Assembly (NCBI GenBank): GCA_004005435.1 | Contig: RZWH01000001.1 | Coordinates: 434,001 to 498,000 of the forward strand | DNA from: Rhodobacteraceae bacterium CCMM004 | GTDB taxonomy: Bacteria > Pseudomonadota > Alphaproteobacteria > Rhodobacterales > Rhodobacteraceae | Length of the DNA stretch: 64,000 nt | Direction: 5' to 3' | Part shown: positions 8,614 through 15,428 of the stretch, piece by piece | How positions within the stretch are numbered: position 1 is the stretch's first letter | Layout of the letters: each line of letters starts with the position of its first letter | Notes under the pieces: model-generated | The model's input: the letters and a program-made list of their open reading frames with translations, nothing else | Told to the model about the DNA's origin: nothing | The model's database searches: none | Translations under genes and position numbers: made by a program

Positions 8614-9297
8614 CTATCTCAGGTAGTCCATCACCAGGACGCGGGTGTCCTGCGGCAGGTCGTCCCGCCCGATCCGCGCCCGGGGGCCGAAGGCGAAATC
8701 CACGTCCTCGTTTTTGAAATGGCTCAGGAAACTCTCGATCCACATGGTGTTGCGGGGGCGGTAGGTCAGCGTGCGGAAATGCATCGGGATCACCAGCCGG
8801 GGCCGCATCCGCCGGATCATGCCCATGAGATCGGGCAGTTCGATGGTCAGATAGCCGCCCGCCAGCGCGAAGAGGACGTCCACGTCCTCGAAAAACGCCT
8901 CCTGCGCCGCGGTCAGCGGGTTGCCCACGTCGCCCATATGCGCGCAGCGCACGCCGTCCAGGGTGAACCGGTACATGCCGTTCTGCCCCGGCACTTCGTG
9001 TTCGGGGTGGTGGTCCCACTCGGCCGCTTCGATGGCCGCGATCTCGATCCCGCACGCGGTGGTCCTGCCACCCGACTGCGCCACGGTCAGGGCGTTGATC
9101 ACCTGCGGGTCGCCCGCGATCAGGTCGGCGCGGCAATGGGCGCTGTCGTCGTCGGACGAGACGATGACCAGGTCCGCGGTGTCCGCGATGGGGGCATAGC
9201 CCACGCCCTCTGGCGTGTAGGGGTCGGTGACGATCCGCGGCCCGCCGCTCTCGGGCGTCAGGCCGAAGGCCGCGTGGCCATACCACACGACCTCCAT
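8614..9297 (-). CDS. Metallo-beta-lactamase-fold protein (UlaG-like) with degenerate metal motif
   Basis: 227 residues, similar in layout to UlaG/YtnP-like hydrolases of the beta-lactamase superfamily: opening WYGHAAF, IVTDPYTPEG, HMGDVGNPLT near 119-128, and IPMHFRTL near 174. The canonical HxHxDH zinc motif should fall after VIVS but instead reads SSDDDSAHC at 47-55, so most of the first metal-site ligands are missing. The later H and D residues are kept. It may bind a different metal, be a single-metal enzyme, or have lost hydrolase activity. It abuts the dioxygenase gene with no gap and precedes the transporter, so it probably acts on the same compound (inference). Confidence 0.75.
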   Translation of the reverse strand: MEVVWYGHAAFGLTPESGGPRIVTDPYTPEGVGYAPIADTADLVIVSSDDDSAHCRADLIAGDPQVINALTVAQSGGRTTACGIEIAAIEAAEWDHHPEHEVPGQNGMYRFTLDGVRCAHMGDVGNPLTAAQEAFFEDVDVLFALAGGYLTIELPDLMGMIRRMRPRLVIPMHFRTLTYRPRNTMWIESFLSHFKNEDVDFAFGPRARIGRDDLPQDTRVLVMDYLR

Positions 9298-10122
9298 TCA
9301 GTTGTTGCCCACGACGTGGGGGCTCGACGTCGCCGTTATATCGTCGTTCTCGGGCCGTGGATGCACGGTCCAGTCGCCGGGGTCGCCGCGGCAGAGGATC
9401 GCCTCGACCCCCGCGGCCCATTTCGGATCCGTCATCCGCACCTCCGGCGGGCAGTAGCGCAGGGTCAGCCCGCAGCGGCGCCGGTCCGAGCGGTTCGGCA
9501 GCGACCCGTGGACCAGCATGTCGGCGTGCAGCGAGATCTGCCCGGCCCGCAGTGCGTTGGTGAAGGGCGCGCCCAGCGCCTCGGCATCCGCGGTCTCCTG
9601 GTGGAACACGCTGTCGGCGCCGGTGCCGCGCACGGCCAGAGCGCCCTTGTCGTGGCTGCCGGGGATGAAGCGCATGGTCGAGTTCGCCGCGTCGGCATCG
9701 TCGATGGCCAACCAGACCGTGACGGTGCGCGCCGGCGAGAGCTTCCAGAAACTGGCATCCTGGTGCCACGGCACCTGCTTGGGGTCGTGGGGCGCCTTGC
9801 TGAGGACGGCCGTGGCCCAGCACAGCACGTCGTCCCCGACGATGTCGGCCACATGCTCGACAATGCGCGGATCGGTGGCGATGTCGTAGAGTCCCGCCAG
9901 CCGCGCCTGGTAGCAGTTGATCCCATAGGCGCCGCGGTCGCCCATGGCGGCCATCAGTCCGTCGACATAGGCCCGGATCTCGGCGATCTCGCCTGCGCCG
10001 AAGATGTCGAAGGGCTGGACGTATCCGTGAGCGTTGTAGTGGGCGATCTCGGCAGCGGTCAGGCGCCGCGGCGCCGCCCGCTCCACCGGGCGGAAGCCCA
10101 AGTCCAGTTGCGCGTCGATCAT
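9298..10122 (-). CDS. Phytanoyl-CoA dioxygenase (PhyH) family protein
   Basis: Fe(II)/2-oxoglutarate-dependent oxygenase fold, 274 residues. Iron ligands are visible as H120-Q-D122 in PWHQDASFW and H205 in HADMLVHGS, with arginines at 211-216 available for 2-oxoglutarate binding. FIPGSHDKGAL at 152-162 is a common PhyH segment. First gene of the minus-strand operon, divergent from the AraC-type regulator with about 148 nt between the starts. In this context it may hydroxylate or dealkylate the imported mannoside-linked compound before the mannosidase acts, but the substrate is unknown. Confidence 0.88.
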   Translation of the reverse strand: MIDAQLDLGFRPVERAAPRRLTAAEIAHYNAHGYVQPFDIFGAGEIAEIRAYVDGLMAAMGDRGAYGINCYQARLAGLYDIATDPRIVEHVADIVGDDVLCWATAVLSKAPHDPKQVPWHQDASFWKLSPARTVTVWLAIDDADAANSTMRFIPGSHDKGALAVRGTGADSVFHQETADAEALGAPFTNALRAGQISLHADMLVHGSLPNRSDRRRCGLTLRYCPPEVRMTDPKWAAGVEAILCRGDPGDWTVHPRPENDDITATSSPHVVGNN

Positions 10123-10200
10123 GGTCTCCTCCCGCCGGGGCCCCTGCCCGTCCGGCGAAGATCACCTTAGCGCCTGCCGCGGCGTCACATGACGGCGCAT

Positions 10201-10259
10201 GTTGACAATTTTTTGTGCTCTCTTGACTTTGTTGGCGCAAACGGCCGCCCGTTTGTGCC
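10201..10259. promoter_or_regulatory. Divergent control region with a near-perfect inverted repeat
   Basis: Between the PhyH-type gene and the AraC-type gene. An inverted repeat at 10232-10259 has arms TGGCGCAAAC and GTTTGTGCCA (one mismatch) around an 8-nt spacer, ending 11 nt before the AraC start. A TTGACA hexamer sits at 10201-10206 and a TTGACT at 10222-10227, the latter reading towards the AraC gene without a convincing -10. The repeat is a plausible binding site for the adjacent AraC protein or another dimeric regulator. Confidence 0.5.
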
Positions 10260-10270
10260 AGATTGCTTTC

Positions 10271-11119
10271 ATGGCGACGCGGAAATTCACCTTCGACAGC
10301 TATGCCGGGCCGGACGAGGCGTTTCACTTCGCCCGCCGCCAGCTCGCCGGCGGCGATCCCGGTTCGCCCCATAGCCACGACTGCTACGAGTTGTTCCTGG
10401 TCGAGCGGGGGCTGGCGCGCCACGCGATCAACGGCCGGCAGGAGGTTCTGCCCACCGGCACCCTGGTCTTCGTCCGCCCCGGCGACTGCCACGCCCTGGC
10501 AGGCGCCGACCGCGCGGGGTGCGGCCTGTTGAACGTGATGTTTCGCAGCGCCACCGCCGATGCGCTGATCGCGCGCTACGGCGACGACCTGGGTGGCCGC
10601 TTCTTTTGGCGGGCGGGGACCGAGCCCGACAGCTATCACCTGGAGGGGCCGCGGCTGGAGCGGGCGATCAACGTGGCGCTGGAGGTCCAGGGCGCGCGCC
10701 GGGGCCTGTTGCAGATCGAGACCTTCCTGATGACCATCATGGGCCGGGTGGTCGACATCCAGGACGGCGCCCGGCAGGGCGCGCCGGAATGGCTGCTGCG
10801 GGCGTGCCGCGCGGCGCGGACCAAGAGCGTGTTTCGGGGCGGCGCCGCCGGGTTCGTCGCCGTGGCCGGACGCGGGCACGAACATGTCTGCCGCATTGCG
10901 CGGCAGCACCTGGGCATGACCCCCACCGCCTATGTCAATCGGATCCGGATGGAGCACGCGGCGATGCTGCTGGGCCGCACCGACATGACGGTCTCGGAGA
11001 TCGCCGAAGACGTGGGGATCGAGAATCTCAGCCATTTCTACCGCGTTTTCCGGCAAAACTACGGCGCGACGCCGGGGGCATATCGCCGACGTAGACAACT
11101 TACGCGGGAGACCCAGTGA
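10271..11119 (+). CDS. AraC-family transcriptional regulator
   Basis: 282 residues from ATG at 10271 (MATRKFTFDSYAG). The frame is open to an ATG at 10199, but that extension would cover the promoter and inverted repeat, so the shorter form is preferred. N-terminal cupin-like sensor domain (HSHDCYELFLVERG near 34-48, VRPGDCHAL) and C-terminal double helix-turn-helix: PTAYVNRIRMEHAAMLL followed by TVSEIAEDVGIENLSHFYRVF and YGATPGAYR, the classical AraC signature. Divergent from the oxygenase/transporter/mannosidase operon and likely its activator, responding to an intermediate or the mannoside (inference). Confidence 0.9.
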   Translation: MATRKFTFDSYAGPDEAFHFARRQLAGGDPGSPHSHDCYELFLVERGLARHAINGRQEVLPTGTLVFVRPGDCHALAGADRAGCGLLNVMFRSATADALIARYGDDLGGRFFWRAGTEPDSYHLEGPRLERAINVALEVQGARRGLLQIETFLMTIMGRVVDIQDGARQGAPEWLLRACRAARTKSVFRGGAAGFVAVAGRGHEHVCRIARQHLGMTPTAYVNRIRMEHAAMLLGRTDMTVSEIAEDVGIENLSHFYRVFRQNYGATPGAYRRRRQLTRETQ

Positions 11120-11360
11120 GGTCCGGGCAACAATGGGGCCCCACGACCGCCCCCCGTTTCCTCCCAGCCCGCGCGCCAACAGGCCCTGCCGCCCCGGAAA
11201 CGAGACTTATACATTCCAAAACAATAACTTACGAACCTTCCTGCGCAGGCAGGCGGCAACAAGGCCATTGACGCGAGGGCCCCCGAGGGACGAAATTGCC
11301 AGCTTATTCGCGGCTGGGGCGTGGGGGACGGATCGGATGGACGGAACAAGGGACAGGCTG

Positions 11361-12071
11361 ATGGAGACCAAACCGAAATCGGCCGAGATGCGGCCCGGCC
11401 CCGGATTCATGATCCGCCGGCGCATCGAACGGCCCGCGGCCGACGTCATCGACGGCTACCGCCGCTACGAGACCACCGACGTGTCCGACATGCTGAACCG
11501 CATGTATACCATGGGCGGGGCGCTCAGGAACCTCGTGAACGACGCGCCTCTGGTCGGTCCGGCCTGCACGGTCAAGGTGTTCCCAGGCGACAACCTGATG
11601 GTGCACGCCGCGCTCGACGTGGCCGAACCCGGCGACGTGGTGGTCGTCGACTGCTCTCAGTCGAGGACGGCAGCGGTCCTGGGCGATCTGGTCGCCAACA
11701 AGGCGCGCCATCGCGGCATCGCCGGGTTCGTGGTCGACGGCCTGGTGCGCGACCTGCCGGGCCTCGTGGAGTGCGGGCTGCCTGTCTATGCCCGCGGGCT
11801 CACGCCCTTCGGCCCCCTGCACCGGGGCCCGGGCGAGATCAACCACCCGGTGTCGTGCGGCGGCATCGTCGTCCATCCGGGCGACGTGATCACCGCCGAC
11901 GGCTCCGGGGTCACCGTCGTGCCGCAGTTCGCGGCGCGCGAGACGCTGGACCTGCTCGACGCCGGCCAGGCCCGTCTGGCCGCCTATACAGAGGCGGTCA
12001 AGCGGGGCGAGTTCTCCAACGCCTGGGTGGACGCGCAACTGACCGCCGACGGCTGCATCATCCGTGACTGA
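11361..12071 (+). CDS. RraA-like / HMG aldolase family protein
   Basis: 236 residues from ATG at 11361 (METKPKS), preceded by GGACAGG; an ATG at 11337 is an alternative. The fold is that of RraA, 4-hydroxy-4-methyl-2-oxoglutarate aldolases and demethylmenaquinone methyltransferase-like proteins. The aldolase active-site pair is present as R130-D131 in FVVDGLVRDLPG, after GDLVANKAR near 108-116, and the C-terminal SCGGIVVHPGDVITADGSG segment is conserved. Class II aldolases of this group cleave 2-oxo acids to pyruvate or oxaloacetate using a divalent metal. First gene of a four-gene operon; the next gene overlaps it by 8 nt. A 217-nt AT-richer leader (11120-11336) precedes it. Confidence 0.85.
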   Translation: METKPKSAEMRPGPGFMIRRRIERPAADVIDGYRRYETTDVSDMLNRMYTMGGALRNLVNDAPLVGPACTVKVFPGDNLMVHAALDVAEPGDVVVVDCSQSRTAAVLGDLVANKARHRGIAGFVVDGLVRDLPGLVECGLPVYARGLTPFGPLHRGPGEINHPVSCGGIVVHPGDVITADGSGVTVVPQFAARETLDLLDAGQARLAAYTEAVKRGEFSNAWVDAQLTADGCIIRD

Positions 12072-13164
12072 TGCGGCGATGGCGGCCTCCGGTCCCCTCC
12101 CCATGGCGCGACTGATCCGTGCGGGGCTCAAGCTGGGGGACTGGCGGGGCGTGCTGGCGCGGCGCAGCTTCGCCGGGCTGCGCGACCGGTTCTACCGCGA
12201 CCTCTGGGCGGCCGCCGCCGCGGCAGTGGGCGCAGAGGCACGTCCCGCGCCGGGTGGGATGACCGAACTGCGCCGGGGGCGTCGGCGCACCTATGTCTTG
12301 CGGGCCCAGACCATGCTGGACGGCGCCCTCACCGACCGGCTGCTGGCCGACAAGGCGCTGAGCTATGCCTTGTTCTCCGAGATCGGCGTGCCGGTGCCGG
12401 ACCACGCCGCCTTCGACCTCTCCGACCTGTCCCCGGCCGAGGCGCTGCTGCGCCGGGCGCCGGGGGGGATCGTGGTGAAACCTGCCGCGGGCACCGGCGC
12501 GGGCCACGGCGTCACCACCGGCATCGCCGACCGGGCCGCGCTGCGCCGCGCCGCCCGGCACGCCGCTGCGTTCAACCCCCGCCTCCTGGCCGAGCCCGTG
12601 CTGGAGGGCGCGTCCTGGCGGCTTCTCTATCTCGACGGCACATTGATCGACACCGTGCGGCGCGACCCGCCCGCCGTGACGGGCGACGGCCGCCGCAGCG
12701 TGGCCCAGCTCATCACCGAAGAGAGCCGCCGCCGCCGCGCCGCGAATCCGGTGACCGCGCTCAATCCGCTCACGCTCGACGCGGATGCGCGGCTGCACCT
12801 GTCCGCCCGCGGGCTTGGCCCCGGCCACGTGCCCACGGCCGGCCAGACCGTGGTGGTCAAGCGTGTGGTGAACCAGAACGCGGCCGCCCAGAACCACACC
12901 CACGGCACCGCCGTCCACCCCGAGATCGCCACCGCCGGGAGCGACCTGGTGCGCCGCATCGGGGTGCGGTTGGCGGGGGTCGACCTGATGGCCCCCACCC
13001 TCGACGTCCCCCTTGCCCGGTCCGGCGGCGTGTTCGGCGAGATCAACGTGGCCCCGGGCCTGCATCACCATGTCCTGGTCTCGGACCCGGCCGCCCGGGT
13101 TCCGGTGGCCGAGCGGATCCTCGACCACATCTTCGACAGCGGCGAAGGAGCCCTAGAGCTATGA
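12064..13164 (+). CDS. ATP-grasp ligase related to the cyanophycin-synthetase ATP-grasp domain
   Basis: 366 residues if the GTG at 12064 is used (overlapping the aldolase stop); ATG at 12079 is an alternative. Marks of the CphA/RimK-type ATP-grasp: IGVPVPDHAAF, nucleotide-binding GIVVKPAAGTGAGHGV, DTVRRDPPAVTGDGRRSVAQLI, VVVKRVVNQNAAAQNHTHGT, VHPEI, and the metal-binding GEINVAPGLHHH with E and N. Such enzymes join a carboxylate to an amine through an acylphosphate. It is much shorter than cyanophycin synthetase and lacks the Mur-ligase half, so it is not a cyanophycin polymerase. It probably adds an amino acid or similar nucleophile to a small molecule. Its stop overlaps the next ligase gene by 4 nt. 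Confidence 0.82.
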   Translation: MTDAAMAASGPLPMARLIRAGLKLGDWRGVLARRSFAGLRDRFYRDLWAAAAAAVGAEARPAPGGMTELRRGRRRTYVLRAQTMLDGALTDRLLADKALSYALFSEIGVPVPDHAAFDLSDLSPAEALLRRAPGGIVVKPAAGTGAGHGVTTGIADRAALRRAARHAAAFNPRLLAEPVLEGASWRLLYLDGTLIDTVRRDPPAVTGDGRRSVAQLITEESRRRRAANPVTALNPLTLDADARLHLSARGLGPGHVPTAGQTVVVKRVVNQNAAAQNHTHGTAVHPEIATAGSDLVRRIGVRLAGVDLMAPTLDVPLARSGGVFGEINVAPGLHHHVLVSDPAARVPVAERILDHIFDSGEGALEL

Positions 13165-14405
13165 ACGCGCGCGCAACCACCCCCCTGCCTCTCGACGCCG
13201 ATGCGTCCGCCCCCTTCGACGCCTCGGTGCCGGTGCTGCTCTTGGGCGGCGGCGGCAACGCCGTGGCCGCCGCCCGCAACCTCAGCCGCCGCGGGATCCG
13301 GGTGACCATGGCCGGGCACGCCGACGCCTGGGGCATGTCCTCGCGCTATTGCGCCGAGCGTCTGGGCGCGCCGCCGGGCGCCGACCTCGCTGCGTTCTGG
13401 GAAGAGCGCCTTTTGGGCAGCGACCGCCGCCACGACGGCAGCGTCGTCTTTGCGCTCTGCGACGACTCCATCGCGTTCCTGTGCCGCCACCACGCGGCGT
13501 TGTCGGCCCGCTACCGGCTGGAGGACTGCGATCCGCGGCTGCGGTCGGCCATGCTCGACAAGATGGAGACGCTGCGCATCGCCCGCGCCGCCGGGGTCGC
13601 CACGCCCGACTTCTGGACCGTGCGCACCGCCGACGACCTGGCCGCGCTGGAGGGGCGCCTGACCTTTCCCGTCATGGTCAAGCCGATCCATTCGCACCTG
13701 TTCATCCCGGTCTTCGGCCGCAAGCTGTTCATCATCGAGGACGGTTTCGACAAGGTCCGCGAGGCGGTCGGCCGCGCCCACGACCACGGGCTCGAGGTGA
13801 TGGTGGTCGAGATGATCCCGGGGCCGGACGACCTGTTGTCGTCCTACTATACCTATACGACTCCGGCCGGCCTGCCGCTGTTTCACTACACCAAGAGCAT
13901 CATCCGCCGCTATCCGGTGAACCGAGGCGGCGGGTGCTATCACCTGTCCCAATGGCTGCCCGAGACCGCGGCCGAGGGACGGCGGTTCTTCGGCGGGATG
14001 CCCTGGCGCGGGATCGGCAACATCGAGTTCAAGCGGGACGTCCGCGACGGACGGCTCAAGGTGATCGAGGTCAATCCGCGCTTTACCGCCGCGCATCGGC
14101 TGCTGACGGCGGCGGGGCTGCCCTTGGATCTGATGATCTACTGCCACCTGACGGGACAAGCCGTGCCGCGCCCCGGCCGATTGCGTGAGAACGTGCGGAT
14201 GTGGAACCCGCCGCGCGACTTTCTTGCCTATCGCGAGATGTCCGGGCGGGGGACGCTGGGCCTGGGGGGATGGCTCAAGAGCGTGGCGCGGGGGCCCAAG
14301 GTCATGCCGCTCTTCGAATGGCGCGATCCCGGTCCGTCGATCCGCCGGCTGGTCGACGAAGGGGGACGCGCGCTCCGCGGGAGGCGCGGCCGCGGCGGGC
14401 TATGA
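13161..14405 (+). CDS. ATP-grasp protein (carboxylate-amine ligase like)
   Basis: 414 residues. An N-terminal Rossmann-like domain (VPVLLLGGGGNAVAAARNLSRRGI) is followed by an ATP-grasp core: SAMLDKMETLRIARAAGVATPDF, LTFPVMVKPIHSHLF with the phosphate-binding Lys, MVVEMIPGPDDLLSSYYTY, and IEVNPRFTAAHRLL with metal ligands E and N. It belongs to the broad D-aspartate-ligase/carbamoyl-phosphate-synthase-like group often found near surface-polysaccharide genes. It differs clearly from the CphA-like ligase upstream, so the operon encodes two non-redundant ligation steps. It overlaps the upstream gene (ATGA type at 13161) and the dehydrogenase downstream. Substrates unknown. Confidence 0.82.
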   Translation: MNARATTPLPLDADASAPFDASVPVLLLGGGGNAVAAARNLSRRGIRVTMAGHADAWGMSSRYCAERLGAPPGADLAAFWEERLLGSDRRHDGSVVFALCDDSIAFLCRHHAALSARYRLEDCDPRLRSAMLDKMETLRIARAAGVATPDFWTVRTADDLAALEGRLTFPVMVKPIHSHLFIPVFGRKLFIIEDGFDKVREAVGRAHDHGLEVMVVEMIPGPDDLLSSYYTYTTPAGLPLFHYTKSIIRRYPVNRGGGCYHLSQWLPETAAEGRRFFGGMPWRGIGNIEFKRDVRDGRLKVIEVNPRFTAAHRLLTAAGLPLDLMIYCHLTGQAVPRPGRLRENVRMWNPPRDFLAYREMSGRGTLGLGGWLKSVARGPKVMPLFEWRDPGPSIRRLVDEGGRALRGRRGRGGL

Positions 14406-15424
14406 CGCCCGAGGCGCTGGGCGCCCTGGTCCGCGGCATCTGCGCCGCCGCGGGCGTGGACCCGGCGCAGACCGAAAGCCTGGCCGACAACCTCGTCTGG
14501 AACGACTTGGCGGGGCGCCGCAACCACGGGGTCGAGCGGTTGCCGATCCTCATCGAGCGCGCGGCGAAGGGTTTGATCGCCTGTCCCTGCCCCGCACAGG
14601 TCACGCGGATCGCGCCTGCGGCGGCGCGCATCGACGGCGCCAACGGGTTCGGCCAGCATCTGGGGCGCCTGGGCATGGACGAGGCGATCGCGCTGGCCCG
14701 CGGTGCGGGCGTCGGCGCGGTCGGGGTGCGCGACAGCAACTTCTACGGCACCGGCGCCTATTTCGTGAACCTGGCGGCCGAGGCGGGGATGATCGGCCTG
14801 GCCCTGTCGAACGCGTTTCCCAAGGTGGCGGCGGCGGGCGGACATCGTCCCGTCTTGGGCACCAACCCGCTGGCCTTTGGCGCTCCGGCGCCGGGCGGTG
14901 CGCTCCTGGTCGACATGTCCACCGCGGCGCTGGCGGGGTCGACCTTGCGCGCCCATGTCCGCGAGGGCACGCCCCTGCCCGAGGGGCTGGCCGTGGACGA
15001 GCGCGGCACCCCGGTCACCGACCCCGTTGCGGCGGCCAAGGCCACGCTCTTGCCTGCGGCTGGGGTCAAGGGGTTCGGCCTGGCGCTGCTGGTCGAGGTC
15101 CTGGCCGGCGTCCTGACCGGGGCCGGGATCGGTGCCGGCGTCGGCTCGCTCTACCGCGACTTCGACCGGGGCGGCGACAGCGGCCATTTCTTTCTCGCGG
15201 TGGACATCGGGCGGTGGATGGACGCGGACGCCTTTGCCGCGCGGATGGAGGATCTCCGGGCGCAGTTGGAGGCATCCGGCCCGGACGGCGCGGTGCGCCT
15301 GCCGGGCGCGGCGCGGTGGCAGACTATGGCGGCGAGCCGCCGCGACGGCCTCGCCCTGGCTCCCGCCACCGAAGCCGGTTTGCGCGACCTGGCGACGCGC
15401 TACGGGGTCGCCTGGCCCGGCTGA
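14402..15424 (+). CDS. Malate/L-lactate dehydrogenase (Ldh2) family oxidoreductase, atypical
   Basis: 340 residues, normal for the NAD(P)H-dependent Ldh2 family, which interconverts 2-hydroxy (or 2-imino) and 2-oxo acids in the cytoplasm. Family marks: DLAGRRNHGVERL near 35-47 with the substrate-binding His/Arg, GANGFGQHLG, LGTNPLAFGAP and GVKGFGLALLVEVLAGVL. The usual S-N-H-(F/Y)-G motif reads DSNFYG at 111-116, so a widely conserved His is Phe114 here. That suggests altered chemistry or a non-catalytic homologue. The ATG overlaps the preceding ligase stop (ATGA). It could reduce a 2-oxo product of the RraA-like aldolase (inference). Confidence 0.85.
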   Translation: MTPEALGALVRGICAAAGVDPAQTESLADNLVWNDLAGRRNHGVERLPILIERAAKGLIACPCPAQVTRIAPAAARIDGANGFGQHLGRLGMDEAIALARGAGVGAVGVRDSNFYGTGAYFVNLAAEAGMIGLALSNAFPKVAAAGGHRPVLGTNPLAFGAPAPGGALLVDMSTAALAGSTLRAHVREGTPLPEGLAVDERGTPVTDPVAAAKATLLPAAGVKGFGLALLVEVLAGVLTGAGIGAGVGSLYRDFDRGGDSGHFFLAVDIGRWMDADAFAARMEDLRAQLEASGPDGAVRLPGAARWQTMAASRRDGLALAPATEAGLRDLATRYGVAWPG

Positions 15425-15428
15425 GCGC

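Noticed and set aside
8540-11179. Extension of the binding-protein frame (minus strand) by about 880 codons
   Set aside because: It would run antisense or out of frame through the MBL, PhyH and AraC genes. The signal peptide and ribosome site fix the start at 8539.
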